Below, piece after piece: positions 25,440-34,541 of a DNA stretch of 44,289 nucleotides (positions are counted from its first letter, which is position 1; each line of letters opens with the position of its first letter). A program made the translations under genes and the position numbers. Origin of the DNA: an uncultured Enterovibrio sp. (lineage in GTDB: Bacteria; Pseudomonadota; Gammaproteobacteria; Enterobacterales; Vibrionaceae); contig CAMRBZ010000005.1 in NCBI GenBank assembly GCA_947040595.1, positions 1 to 44,289 of the forward strand, read 5' to 3'. A model generated the notes under the pieces. The model was not told the origin of the DNA. It searched no databases and saw only the letters and a list, made by a program, of their open reading frames with translations.

Positions 25440-27566
25440 ATGAGCTTTGAAATGGATGAAGAAATCCTGCATGATTTTTTGATTGAAGCAGGAGAGATTC
25501 TGGAGTTGTTATCTGAACAATTAGTTGATTTAGAAAAAACGCCAGAAGATCGCGATCTTCTAAATGCTATTTTTCGTGGCTTTCACACCGTAAAAGGCGG
25601 TGCGGGTTTTCTGGCATTAACAGAGCTTGTTGATACCTGCCATGGCGCAGAGAATATCTTTGATAATCTTCGTAATGGGGGAAGAGAGCTTTCTCCTGAA
25701 ATTATGGATACCATCCTTCAAGCACTTGATACGGTCAATGAACAATTTGGATGCGTACAAGAACGTGTTCCGGCTCCCAGCGCTGATCCATCACTTCTAG
25801 CGGCGTTGCATAAATACAGCTCTCCAGCTTCAGCTGATGAAGATGTTGCAAAGACGCCTGATATGCCTGAACCTGAAGTGGAGGTTACGCCGGATCCAGA
25901 GCCTGAGAGAAACGATATACCTGATATCGCCCGCGATTCTGTTGATGAAATTACAGATGACGATTTTGACCGTTTGTTGGATCAGCTTCATGGGAAAGGA
26001 CAAGGTCCCGCCGCTGCAGCGACCTCCGTTGTTTCTTCTTCTGGTGATATAACTGACGACGAGTTTGAACGCTTGCTCGATGATATACACGGTACAGGAA
26101 AGAGCCCTGGGAAAGCTGCAGAAACTTCAGCAAAAGTGGAAGCACCTAAAACCTCTGCTTCTGATGACTTTACAGATGATGAATTTGACAGATTGCTGGA
26201 TGAAATTCATGGGAAAGGGAAAGCGATTCATCATACCGCTCCTCATGATGAAAAAATAAACCAAACCTCTTTAAAACCGCAACCCCCAGAAAAAGAACTC
26301 AAAGAAGAAAAAGCACCGACGCCCAAAGCGACTCCGCCTGTGCCAGTAAAACCTTCTCCACCTGCGAAAGTAGAAGAAAAAAAAGCGGCCGTACCTCAAG
26401 TCGAACAAACTGTACGAGTGAATACGTCAACACTTGATACCATCATGAATATGGTTGGCGAATTGGTGCTTGTGAGAAATAGACTGGTGAGCCTTGGGGC
26501 CAACAGTGAAGATGAAAATATGGCGAAAGCGGTGACAAATCTTGATGTTGTGACCGCCGATTTACAAGGCGCTGTTATGCAAACACGCATGCAGCCTATC
26601 AAAAAAGTATTTGGTCGTTTTCCGCGTGTTGTTCGTGATTTGGCTCGAACCCTCAAAAAAGACATTGTTCTTGAAATGAGAGGCGAGGACACTGATCTTG
26701 ATAAAAATTTGGTAGAGGCGTTAGCTGATCCAATGGTTCACTTGGTTCGTAACTCGGTGGATCATGGTATAGAAATGCCAGCGGTACGTGAAAAAAATGA
26801 TAAACCCCGTGTTGGCACGGTCACTTTAGCCGCTTCGCAAGAGGGGGATCATATTTTGTTGACCATCGAAGATGATGGCGGCGGTATGGACTCAGACAAA
26901 CTGCGAGGTATTGCGGTTGATAGAGGCCTAATGGACACGGATGCAGCAGCCCGCCTAAGCGATACTGAAGCATTTAATTTAATTTTTGCTCCTGGCTTTT
27001 CAACAAAAACAGAAATTTCAGATATCTCTGGCCGTGGTGTCGGGATGGATGTAGTGAAAACAGCGATAACACAGCTCAATGGAACCATATCCATTGATTC
27101 CGTGTTGGGGCGTGGCACGATTATTTCTATAAAAGTTCCACTGACGCTGGCTATTTTACCTACATTAATGGTTGGTATTGGAAATAACCCTTACGCCTTT
27201 CCATTATCAAATGTAAATGAAATCATTAGCTTAGATTTATCCAAGACAAATACTGTTGATTCTCAATTAACGTTAATTGTTCGTGATAAAGCGATTCCTT
27301 TGTTTTATTTACAAGATTGGCTATGTCGTGATCGAAGCTCAACAATGGACAGGGCCAATGGCCATGTTGTTATCGTCCAAATAAGTCATCAGCCTATTGC
27401 TTTTGTGGTTGATTCCTTAATAGGGCAAGAAGAGGTTGTCATCAAACCACTTGATGACATGTTGCAGGGAACGCCTGGCATGGCAGGTGCGACAATAACC
27501 AGTGATGGGCATATTGCATTAATCTTGGATGTGCCTAATCTTCTTAAACGCTATTCTGGTCGATAA
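25440..27566 (+). CDS. cheA: Chemotaxis histidine kinase CheA with triple-repeat linker
   Basis: 708 residues. P1 with phospho-His49 in GFHTVKGGAGF; dimerisation domain P3 from ~325; ATP domain P4 with VHLVRNSVDHGIE and DDGGGMD; CheW-like P5 at the C-terminus. Residues ~130-320 lack a normal P2 and are Pro/Lys/Glu-rich with three copies of an ITDDxFxRLLDxxHGxGK motif starting near residues 170, 203 and 243. In Vibrio this region includes the LID segment bound by ParP, and parC/parP lie just downstream, so the repeats are likely that segment (inference). CheA phosphorylates CheY and CheB. Confidence 0.95.
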   Translation: MSFEMDEEILHDFLIEAGEILELLSEQLVDLEKTPEDRDLLNAIFRGFHTVKGGAGFLALTELVDTCHGAENIFDNLRNGGRELSPEIMDTILQALDTVNEQFGCVQERVPAPSADPSLLAALHKYSSPASADEDVAKTPDMPEPEVEVTPDPEPERNDIPDIARDSVDEITDDDFDRLLDQLHGKGQGPAAAATSVVSSSGDITDDEFERLLDDIHGTGKSPGKAAETSAKVEAPKTSASDDFTDDEFDRLLDEIHGKGKAIHHTAPHDEKINQTSLKPQPPEKELKEEKAPTPKATPPVPVKPSPPAKVEEKKAAVPQVEQTVRVNTSTLDTIMNMVGELVLVRNRLVSLGANSEDENMAKAVTNLDVVTADLQGAVMQTRMQPIKKVFGRFPRVVRDLARTLKKDIVLEMRGEDTDLDKNLVEALADPMVHLVRNSVDHGIEMPAVREKNDKPRVGTVTLAASQEGDHILLTIEDDGGGMDSDKLRGIAVDRGLMDTDAAARLSDTEAFNLIFAPGFSTKTEISDISGRGVGMDVVKTAITQLNGTISIDSVLGRGTIISIKVPLTLAILPTLMVGIGNNPYAFPLSNVNEIISLDLSKTNTVDSQLTLIVRDKAIPLFYLQDWLCRDRSSTMDRANGHVVIVQISHQPIAFVVDSLIGQEEVVIKPLDDMLQGTPGMAGATITSDGHIALILDVPNLLKRYSGR

Positions 27567-27583
27567 CATATTAAAGGAATATC

Positions 27584-28738
27584 ATGACGCTCAAAGTGTT
27601 AGTAGTGGATGACTCGAGTTTTTTTCGTCGGCGTGTAACTGAGATCATTAATTCAGATCCAAATTTAGAGGTAATAGATTCAGCGATTAATGGAAAGGAA
27701 GCCGTTGAAAAAGCAGAAAAATTAAAGCCAGATGTGATTACGATGGACATAGAAATGCCTGTAATGAATGGCATTGCTGCTGTTCGTCAAATCATGGCAT
27801 CTAATCCTACGCCTATTTTGATGTTTTCTTCTTTAACGCATGAAGGTGCAAAAGAAACGCTTGATGCATTAGATGCTGGAGCTCTTGATTTTATACCGAA
27901 AAAATTTGAGGATATTGCGCGTAACCGCGAAGAGGCTATTTTACAACTTCAGCAACGCGTGAAAGAAATTGCACGAAAAAGTACAGGGATGCAAACAGGC
28001 AGTTCGTCTCGATTGAATCCCTTGACGACGAAGGATGCATCGGATGCATCCGATTCTACGCCGTCAGATAGTTCACAATCATTGCATAAAGGTGTACGGC
28101 CACTTATCTCTGAGACAACGAAAACGCCTAATAATTGGAAGCACTTTCAATCGTCTGGTAAATCGTATTTGGTTTTAGCGATTGCCACATCGACAGGTGG
28201 TCCGATTGCATTGCAAAAAATCTTGAGTCAATTACCTAAAAATTTCCCATACCCTATTTTGCTGATTCAGCATATGCCAGAGGCATTTACTGCCGCTTTC
28301 GCTCAGCGCTTAAATCTTTTGTGTCAAATAAACGTGACGGAAGCAAAAGATGGAGAAATGATAATACCCGGAACGGCTTACTTGGCCCCGGGTGGTTTAC
28401 AAATGATGGTAGAAGGGCGCCCCGGTGCGACTCGTATTAAGATTGTAGATTCGGGAGAAAAGATTAATTATAAACCGTCTGCTGATATTACTTTTGGCTC
28501 TATATCCAAGATATACACAGATAAAGTGCTTTCTTTAGTTCTTACGGGTATGGGATCTGACGGAAAAGAAGGGGCGCGGATCTTAAAAGAAGGAGGCTCG
28601 ACTGTTTGGGCTCAAGATGAAGAAACATCTGTTGTTTATGGTATGCCACAGGCTGTTTCAAAAGCAGGTATTTCTACACTGGATTTACCCATCGAGAAAA
28701 TTCCTGAATGTGTTTTAGCCGAGATGAACGTTATCTAA
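27584..28738 (+). CDS. cheB: Chemotaxis response regulator methylesterase CheB
   Basis: 384 residues. N-terminal receiver with Asp9/Asp10 and phospho-Asp55 in [13 protein letters not shown]-terminal methylesterase domain with the catalytic Ser in [15 protein letters not shown], His in LIQHMPEAF and Asp in [11 protein letters not shown]. It removes methyl groups from receptor glutamates. Linker (~140-185) is Ser/Thr-rich. cheR is not in the window. parC starts 9 bp after. Confidence 0.96.
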   Translation: MTLKVLVVDDSSFFRRRVTEIINSDPNLEVIDSAINGKEAVEKAEKLKPDVITMDIEMPVMNGIAAVRQIMASNPTPILMFSSLTHEGAKETLDALDAGALDFIPKKFEDIARNREEAILQLQQRVKEIARKSTGMQTGSSSRLNPLTTKDASDASDSTPSDSSQSLHKGVRPLISETTKTPNNWKHFQSSGKSYLVLAIATSTGGPIALQKILSQLPKNFPYPILLIQHMPEAFTAAFAQRLNLLCQINVTEAKDGEMIIPGTAYLAPGGLQMMVEGRPGATRIKIVDSGEKINYKPSADITFGSISKIYTDKVLSLVLTGMGSDGKEGARILKEGGSTVWAQDEETSVVYGMPQAVSKAGISTLDLPIEKIPECVLAEMNVI

Positions 28739-28747
28739 GGAGAGAAA

Positions 28748-29527
28748 GTGATTGTTTGGTGTATCGCAAACCAGAAAGGTGGCGTGGGGAAAACAACCAC
28801 AACAATTACCTTAGCCGGACTTTTGAGTGAGAAAAAAAAACGCGTATTACTGATAGATACGGATCCTCATGCATCTTTGACGACGTATTTAGATTTCGAT
28901 TCTGAAAATCTTGTCCTTACTTTATTCGATTTATTTCAATTAAAAGCCATTAATCGAGAAAATGTTTTCCCTTTAATCCTAAAGACTCAATTTGAAAATC
29001 TCGATTTATTACCCTCACATATGTCCTTGGCAACACTTGATCGTTCAATGGGAAATAGAGGTGGAATGGGGCTGATTTTAAAGAAGATGTTAATGTGCTT
29101 ACAAGAAGATTATGACTATGTATTGATTGATTGTCCTCCTATTTTGGGCGTGATGATGGTCAATGCTTTGGCGGCCAGTGATCGTATTCTTATTCCAGTG
29201 CAAACAGAGTTTTTAGCCATGAAAGGGCTAGAAAGAATGATAAGAACACTGCAAATAATGCAAAAATCTCAAAGTACAATATTTAAAGTGTGTATTGTTC
29301 CAACTATGTATGATAAGCGTACGCGTGCATCATTGGAAGCACTGCAAGAGTTAAAAATTCGTTACCACGATAAAGTTTGGACTTCAGCAGTACCGATTGA
29401 CACAAAGTTCAGGGACGCAAGCTTTAAGCATTTACCCCCGTCGTATCATTCAAAAAATTCTCGTGGTGTTTTTGCATATAAAACCTTGCTCTCTTATTTG
29501 GAGCGGCTTGAACAGGATGAAAAATAG
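28748..29527 (+). CDS. parC: ParA-type ATPase ParC for polar placement of chemotaxis arrays
   Basis: 259-residue ParA/Soj-family ATPase with deviant Walker A NQKGGVGKTTT (8-18), DTDPHASLTTYL and the DCPPILGVMM Walker B block. Within this gene order (cheB-parC-parP-cheW) the Vibrio ortholog is ParC, which targets chemoreceptor arrays to the pole, so the symbol rests on context and not to be confused with topoisomerase IV subunit ParC. Starts at GTG with AAGGAG upstream. Its end overlaps parP by 11 bp. Confidence 0.9.
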   Translation: MIVWCIANQKGGVGKTTTTITLAGLLSEKKKRVLLIDTDPHASLTTYLDFDSENLVLTLFDLFQLKAINRENVFPLILKTQFENLDLLPSHMSLATLDRSMGNRGGMGLILKKMLMCLQEDYDYVLIDCPPILGVMMVNALAASDRILIPVQTEFLAMKGLERMIRTLQIMQKSQSTIFKVCIVPTMYDKRTRASLEALQELKIRYHDKVWTSAVPIDTKFRDASFKHLPPSYHSKNSRGVFAYKTLLSYLERLEQDEK

Positions 29528-30515
29528 CGATGTTGTTTCCAGTGCTCAGGCGTTGGATGAGTATTTTGATGCGTTGTTGCTGGATGTTTTTTCTTCGCAT
29601 GATCAACATATTGATACTAAAGTAAATTCAGTTGATTTTTCCAGAAGTGATTTTGTTTTAATGCCTCAATCTAGGACGTCATTGTCTTCAGACATTTGCA
29701 GCCTAACCTTAACGGAAGAGCGGCGAGATTTAACATCCGTTGAAAAGTTGTTACGTCATTTAAAATTTGAAGATGCGCCTGAAATTGAAGAAAAATGCCT
29801 TCATTTTAAGACGGTTGAGAGCACACTAATAACAGAAAAACCGACCTCGTCACTTATAAAAGAAGAGGAGGTAACGCCAAACTCCGTTTTGATATCGGTC
29901 GTTAAAGAAGAAGCGTTTGTTGAAAATGAAAAAAACATTGCTCCTGCCCTTGAAACACAAAACGACATTGTAATACCAAGTGAAGTAAATTCCATTCTTG
30001 AACATGATCTTGGTCTTAAGGCTTCATCGAACGATAAATCGCTGCTTGAATGGGAAAATATCCTTTCTGAAGAGACATTTCAAGTTTTGTTTTTTGAGTC
30101 TTTTGGTGTGACTTACGCTGTTCCTTTATCTCAATTGGGAGGGATATATCGATTAAAGGCTTGCAATCATCTCATTGGTCGGCCTGATTGGTATTTAGGA
30201 TTACAGATAGATACTCAAAAACAATTTGATGTTGTTGATATGGCCAAATGGGTCATGCCTGAGAAAATACCGGATAACTCGCATCGTGATGACTATAATT
30301 ATATTGTTGTTTTAGATGCTGGTATGTGGAGCTTGGCATGCAATTCTTTGTTAGGCACACAGGTACTCAGTAAAAAACAAATTAGGTGGCGTGAGCACGC
30401 AGGTAAAAGACCTTGGTTAGCAGGATTAGTGAAAGAGAAAATGTGCGCTTTGATTCATGTAGAAGCACTCATTTTTATGCTTAATCAAGGGATTAATGCC
30501 AAAACGTTGGCTTAA
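29517..30515 (+). CDS. parP: ParP-like array-positioning protein with C-terminal CheW-like (AIF) domain
   Basis: 332 residues from the ATG at 29517, which overlaps parC. The N-terminal ~180 residues are acidic, low-complexity and likely unstructured (VVSSAQALDEYFDALLLDVF at the start). The C-terminal part (~185-330; FQVLFFESFGVTYAVPLSQL, LIGRPDWYLGLQ, RPWLAGLVKEKMCALIHVEA) is CheW-like, as in Vibrio ParP, where this AIF domain binds CheA and receptors while the N-terminus contacts ParC. A longer frame upstream is not used. The last bases fall in a 31 bp tandem duplication. Confidence 0.88.
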   Translation: MKNSDVVSSAQALDEYFDALLLDVFSSHDQHIDTKVNSVDFSRSDFVLMPQSRTSLSSDICSLTLTEERRDLTSVEKLLRHLKFEDAPEIEEKCLHFKTVESTLITEKPTSSLIKEEEVTPNSVLISVVKEEAFVENEKNIAPALETQNDIVIPSEVNSILEHDLGLKASSNDKSLLEWENILSEETFQVLFFESFGVTYAVPLSQLGGIYRLKACNHLIGRPDWYLGLQIDTQKQFDVVDMAKWVMPEKIPDNSHRDDYNYIVVLDAGMWSLACNSLLGTQVLSKKQIRWREHAGKRPWLAGLVKEKMCALIHVEALIFMLNQGINAKTLA

Positions 30516-30541
30516 TCAAGGGATTAATGCCAAAACGTTGG
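30480..30541 (+). repeat. Perfect 31 bp tandem duplication at the parP stop
   Basis: Two identical 31 bp units, 30480-30510 and 30511-30541, beginning CTTAATCAAGGG and ending AAAACGTTGG, followed by a further CTTAAT. The parP TAA (30513-30515) lies in the second unit, and GCTTAA recurs after it, so the protein end is the same as before the duplication. Identity of the copies implies a recent event. Confidence 0.95.
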
Positions 30542-30579
30542 CTTAATTGACGTGAAATAGTATCTTAAGAGGTTAATAA

Positions 30580-31068
30580 ATGTCTCAGGTAGCTGAAGTT
30601 CAAAAAGACAATGTAAATGACGAAGTGCTTCAGTGGGTGACCTTCCAATTGGAAGATGAAACCTACGGTATCAACGTGATGCAAGTCAGGGAGGTGTTAC
30701 GTTATACTGAAATTGCCCCTGTTCCTGGTGCACCAGAATATGTTCTTGGGATTATCAATCTCCGAGGCAATGTGGTTACGGTGATTGATACGCGTTCTCG
30801 TTTTGGTTTAGTTCAAGCAGAGGCGACAGATAATTCGCGGGTTATTGTGATTGAAGCTGAGTCTCAGGTTGTTGGAATCATGGTTGACAGTGTTGCGGAA
30901 GTTGTTTATCTGAGAACATCTGAAATAGATACTACGCCCAGTGTTGGTACAGACGAAAGCGCTAAATTTATTCAAGGTGTCAGTAACCGTAATAGTAATT
31001 TACTTATTTTGGTCGATTTAAACAAACTTCTCTCTGATGAAGAGTGGACAGATGTGGCCACCTTGTAA
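30580..31068 (+). CDS. cheW: Chemotaxis coupling protein CheW
   Basis: 162 residues. Links receptors to CheA. CheW blocks: VTFQLEDETYGINVMQVREV, GAPEYVLGIINLRGNVVTVI, DTRSRFGL, VIVIEAESQVVGIMVDSVAE and the closing FIQGVSNRNSNLLILVDLNK. Its TAA overlaps the next ATG by one base. The 64 bp gap after parP carries the duplication. Confidence 0.96.
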   Translation: MSQVAEVQKDNVNDEVLQWVTFQLEDETYGINVMQVREVLRYTEIAPVPGAPEYVLGIINLRGNVVTVIDTRSRFGLVQAEATDNSRVIVIEAESQVVGIMVDSVAEVVYLRTSEIDTTPSVGTDESAKFIQGVSNRNSNLLILVDLNKLLSDEEWTDVATL

Positions 31069-31493
31069 TGTTTCAATATTTTTTGTCCTGGCTGCCGTTG
31101 TGTCTTGCTCTTTTTTCAATGGCAGTTGTGCTTGCTATTCATCGTCAAGGAAAAAAAGCAAGACTCAGTGCTGAAGCGAAATTTCATGCAATGGAACTGT
31201 TATTTAAAAATGCTCGTCAACACAATGAAAGTCTGACAAAGCAGCTCAGTGAATTACGTGCCGGCTCCATTGGAATGAGCCAAAAACTTGCTTCGCTTTC
31301 TGGGCGTTTTGATGATTTACTGGACAAACAGAGTGAAATGGAAATGAACGACTCAGACGGTCGACTTTATAGCCGTGCGAGTAAAATGGTTGAGTTAGGT
31401 GCTGATCTTTATGAATTAATGGAAGAGTGTGATCTTCCTAAAGCAGAAGCTGAACTTTTACTTAGCATTAAAAAGCCACGGATACATCGATAA
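31068..31493 (+). CDS. DUF2802 family protein
   Basis: 141 residues from the ATG coupled to the cheW stop (TAATG). One N-terminal membrane helix (LSWLPLCLALFSMAVVLAI), then a coiled-coil stretch (about 30-95) and a conserved helical C-terminus (ASKMVELGADLYELMEECDL, PKAEAELLLSI). This conserved protein ends the che operon in Vibrio; its role is unknown. A longer frame starting at 31044 only adds codons shared with cheW. Confidence 0.85.
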   Translation: MFQYFLSWLPLCLALFSMAVVLAIHRQGKKARLSAEAKFHAMELLFKNARQHNESLTKQLSELRAGSIGMSQKLASLSGRFDDLLDKQSEMEMNDSDGRLYSRASKMVELGADLYELMEECDLPKAEAELLLSIKKPRIHR

Positions 31494-32067
31494 AATCTTG
31501 TGTAAAAATATAAGCGTCTGGACTCGGGCATTCTCCTTTGCAGACGGGGATTTTTAAATACCACGCTTGTTTCTATCATCTAAGTGTTAAACGATACAGG
31601 ACCAATCAAATTCTACGCTGCTTGGGTAACATATAGACTTGATTCTAACTCGCGTGAGGATCCTAGATTTATCTTTTAATTCAATGATTTATTTTTTACT
31701 TCGAGTCAGCAGAGAATTTGATAAAGTACTCATGCAAACGTTTTCAGGGGCTTGTCTCGGCGCGGTAAGGCTTTGAACGTTAAAAATACGATTAATTATG
31801 TGCTCTTATTTAACTGTTATCCCCGCTTGATGGGTACCAACAATACCTACACCGCTCTTCGCTAGATCACCAAAACATTGCTTCAACCTTCCCTTTGACC
31901 TTATCTTTCCTTAGAGGATATGTTGGTATTGCTTGCACGCCTCCAAGCCATTGCATTTTGAGCTTTTGGCAAAGATTTCAGTCGCTTGGCGGCAAACTGT
32001 CTCTTCAAAATATATTTTTAGACTGAATGAAATGATGATGAATATATCAATTTTCAAATTCATTGAC
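31494..32067. other. Intergenic gap after the che operon
   Basis: About 575 bp between convergent DUF2802 and the FlhB-like gene. A weak hairpin (CGTCTG 31515-31520 with CAGACG 31541-31546) before TTTTT could terminate the che transcript. On the minus strand 31812-31970 contains protein-like pieces (IPTYPLRKDKVKGKVEAMFW, then FGDLAKSGVGIVGTHQAG in another frame) broken by stops and a frame change, possibly a decayed gene of unknown family. No repeats of the ERIC type are convincing here. Confidence 0.35.
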
Positions 32068-32364
32068 TCAAACTTCTTCATTTACATGTTCTATTTCCCA
32101 GCCTGGAGGTGTTTTTCCATCTAAATACCAGGCATAAGCAATTAATTGAGCAATGATTAAAAAAAGAGGTTTTGGAATTTCGTCGCCAATTTCTAAAGCG
32201 CTGAGCCATTTTAGCAGCGTTTCATCACTGTGAATTAATCCCCCTGTTTTTTTCATTTCGTTGATTATTTTTTCGGCCAGTTCGTCATGGCCTTTTGCCG
32301 TTACTTGAGGTGGAGTTATGCCGTTGTAGCGAAGTGCGACGGCACTTTTAGTTTCATTTTTCAT
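32068..32364 (-). CDS. FlhB C-terminal-domain homolog (FhlB/EscU-type small protein)
   Basis: 98 residues that match only the cytoplasmic C-domain of FlhB/YscU: SAVALRYNGITPPQVTAKGH at the start, ILAEK-like helix and HSDETLLKWLSALEIGDEIP with the final helix. It lacks the membrane part and the NP(T)H cleavage site, so it begins where the cleaved domain would. Such proteins can partly replace the FlhB C-domain in other bacteria. It overlaps the upstream FliK-like gene by 4 bp (ATGA). Confidence 0.85.
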   Translation of the reverse strand: MKNETKSAVALRYNGITPPQVTAKGHDELAEKIINEMKKTGGLIHSDETLLKWLSALEIGDEIPKPLFLIIAQLIAYAWYLDGKTPPGWEIEHVNEEV

Positions 32365-33107
32365 ACTTGTATATTTAATCCTGGTTTAAGGTCTATTGGC
32401 GGAGGGCTTTCGACAACCTTGATGTTGCATGTACAAATGAAAAGATGATGTTTTTTCAGTTGTGCTTCTAAAATGGGCCAGCTCTTATTCAGTTCTTTTG
32501 CCAGTTCTTTTGAGTCGGTTGAAAAGGCCAATTCCAGGTTATTGTCTTGTAATCTTGCAGTTGCGCTTAATTGGCGATTTTTTGAAAGTGTTAAGTTAAT
32601 AGTGATGCTCCAGCTTGTTTTTTTATGTTTTTTTTCTTGCTTTTTTTTGATGCAAACTTGCGCGAGAGAGGGGGTGTTTTCTGAAAAAGGGAAGACCCAA
32701 TGAGTTTCTCCGGGTTTTTGATTTTCTGTTGTTTTTTGCTCTGCGAGAAGCATTAGAGCGGCTTTTATTTTTGTGTTTTCTTCTAGACTGTTTGTTGCTA
32801 AAGAGAGTTGTTGTAGCGTTTCAATCAACGATTTATCAGCGTGCCTTTCTTTGAGCCATTGCGCAGCAAATTCAGGTTTAGCGGGCATTATGCTGCTTTT
32901 TAAAAAGAGGGATAAAAGAGATTCTGGCGTTGACTCTAAACGAAATAGAAGAGGGTAAAGATTGACTGATTTAATGAGTTGGGACAGTTGTGAGGTGGTG
33001 TTTGATTGGGGGAGATCTTGACCGATTTCTAATAAGCGATGCACTGTTTTATTTTTTAGTGTCTCAATGATGAATGTTTTTATGTTGACTGTTTCATTGA
33101 TTCTCAT
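32361..33107 (-). CDS. FliK-like/flagellar hook-length-related protein (tentative)
   Basis: 248 residues from the ATG at 33107 (a TTG at 33119 is possible). Low similarity. The C-terminal ~80 residues (WSITINLTLSKNRQLSATAR, LELAFSTDSKELAKEL, WPILEAQLKKH) have the beta-rich layout of the FliK C-terminal domain, which in FliK meets FlhB. Its 4 bp overlap with the FlhB C-domain homolog supports a paired role. Opposite in strand to both neighbouring operons. Name is provisional. Confidence 0.5.
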   Translation of the reverse strand: MRINETVNIKTFIIETLKNKTVHRLLEIGQDLPQSNTTSQLSQLIKSVNLYPLLFRLESTPESLLSLFLKSSIMPAKPEFAAQWLKERHADKSLIETLQQLSLATNSLEENTKIKAALMLLAEQKTTENQKPGETHWVFPFSENTPSLAQVCIKKKQEKKHKKTSWSITINLTLSKNRQLSATARLQDNNLELAFSTDSKELAKELNKSWPILEAQLKKHHLFICTCNIKVVESPPPIDLKPGLNIQV

Positions 33108-33224
33108 AATTAAGCTCAATTTTATGTTTAAGTATTCGCTTGATCTGCGTATGGCTTACGTTTTTAAAAATCTCTATGTTATTATCGTATAGGTTTCTTT
33201 TTTTATGTGGTAAACACGATTTTA

Positions 33225-33839
33225 ATGTTGGAAATTCGTCAACTTAGCGCGATTCGTGATGAGCGAATTTTGTTTGAAAACCTTCATTTCAACGTCTCTC
33301 CTGGAGATTTGTTGCATTTGTTGGGCCCGAATGGCGCAGGAAAAACAACCTTATTGCGTATTATTGCCGGTTTAGGGTTGCCTGAGAGTGGGGAGGTGTA
33401 TTGGAAGTCACAATCAATTAAATCTCACCGTGAAGATTTTCATCGGGATTTATTGTTTTTGGGTCATCATTCTGGTGTGAAGAGAGAATTGACTGCTTTT
33501 GAAAATCTGGCGTTTTATCAAAAAATGCATGGTGCGTTAGATGAAGATCGTATTTGGAATGCATTGGCTTGTGCTGGGCTTTTAGGGTATGAAGAGGTTC
33601 TTGCTTCTCAGCTTTCTGCGGGACAGCATCGACGTATTGCTTTAGCGAGGCTTTGGATCACAGAGGCGTTACTTTGGATTTTAGATGAACCTTTAACGGC
33701 GATTGATAAAGAGGGTGTACGCGTATTAGAAACCGTGCTTCAAAAACATGTGAACAACAATGGCATGGTTATTTTTACGACACACCAAGACATGTTTATT
33801 GAAAATACAAAACTAAAACGTATTTTCTTGGGGGAATAA
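33225..33839 (+). CDS. ccmA: Cytochrome c maturation ABC ATPase CcmA
   Basis: 204 residues. ATPase of CcmABCD that releases holo-CcmE. Walker A GPNGAGKTT (34-42), signature LSAGQHRRIALARL and Walker B LLWILDEPLTAID. The frame extends upstream to GTG 33207, but MLEIRQLSAIRDER matches the family start. Its TAA overlaps the ccmB ATG. Confidence 0.95.
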   Translation: MLEIRQLSAIRDERILFENLHFNVSPGDLLHLLGPNGAGKTTLLRIIAGLGLPESGEVYWKSQSIKSHREDFHRDLLFLGHHSGVKRELTAFENLAFYQKMHGALDEDRIWNALACAGLLGYEEVLASQLSAGQHRRIALARLWITEALLWILDEPLTAIDKEGVRVLETVLQKHVNNNGMVIFTTHQDMFIENTKLKRIFLGE

Positions 33840-34507
33840 TGGGCAAGACTTTCTTTAGCCTTATATCCAGAGAATTGCGCATCGCTTTTCGTTGCCAGTC
33901 AGATGTATACAACCCTGTATGGTTTTTTATTCTTGTTATCACTTTGTTTCCCTTAGGTTTGGGGCCCTCTCCCGTTTTATTAGCTCAAATTGCACCTGGC
34001 ATTATTTGGGTTGCCGCATTACTTGCTGCTCTTGTTTCTTTAGAGCGTCTTTTTCGAGATGATTATCTTGATGGTTCTTTAGAACAAATGCTCCTGATGC
34101 CTGTATCTCTTCATTTTGTGGTTTTTTCAAAGATTGTGGCGCATTGGTTGCTGGCGGGTTTTCCCTTGCTGATCATAAGCCCTCTTTTAGCCGTGCTGTT
34201 GGCATTAGATTGGGAAACCTATAAAACGGTGCTTCTAACATTGTTGCTTGGTACGCCGACGCTGTATTTTTTAGGCGCGATAGGGGTCGCTCTTACTGTC
34301 GGATTAAGAAAAGGGGGGGTCCTTTTGAGTCTTTTGGTTTTACCTTTGTTTATTCCGGTACTTATATTTGCAACCTCAGCGATTGACATGGCCGCCAATG
34401 GTTATCCCATTAAGGGGCAGCTGGCCATGTTGGGGGCCATGCTGCTGGGCTCGGCCACCTTATCTCCTTTTGCAGCAGCGGCAGCATTACGAGTTAGCTT
34501 ACAATAA
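33839..34507 (+). CDS. ccmB: Haem exporter permease CcmB
   Basis: 222 residues with six membrane helices. It is the permease partner of CcmA in the complex that releases haem-loaded CcmE. ELRIAFRCQSDVYNPVWFF at the start and LERLFRDDYLDGSLEQMLLM are family blocks. One-base overlap with ccmA; ccmC follows after 34 bp. Confidence 0.96.
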   Translation: MGKTFFSLISRELRIAFRCQSDVYNPVWFFILVITLFPLGLGPSPVLLAQIAPGIIWVAALLAALVSLERLFRDDYLDGSLEQMLLMPVSLHFVVFSKIVAHWLLAGFPLLIISPLLAVLLALDWETYKTVLLTLLLGTPTLYFLGAIGVALTVGLRKGGVLLSLLVLPLFIPVLIFATSAIDMAANGYPIKGQLAMLGAMLLGSATLSPFAAAAALRVSLQ

Positions 34508-34541
34508 ACATTTTTTTATTTATAACGTAGAGCATTTTTTC

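Noticed and set aside
31741..31770. ERIC remnant after the che operon
   Set aside because: Only TTTTCAGGGGCTTG is shared with the ERIC centre; no terminal arms are present.
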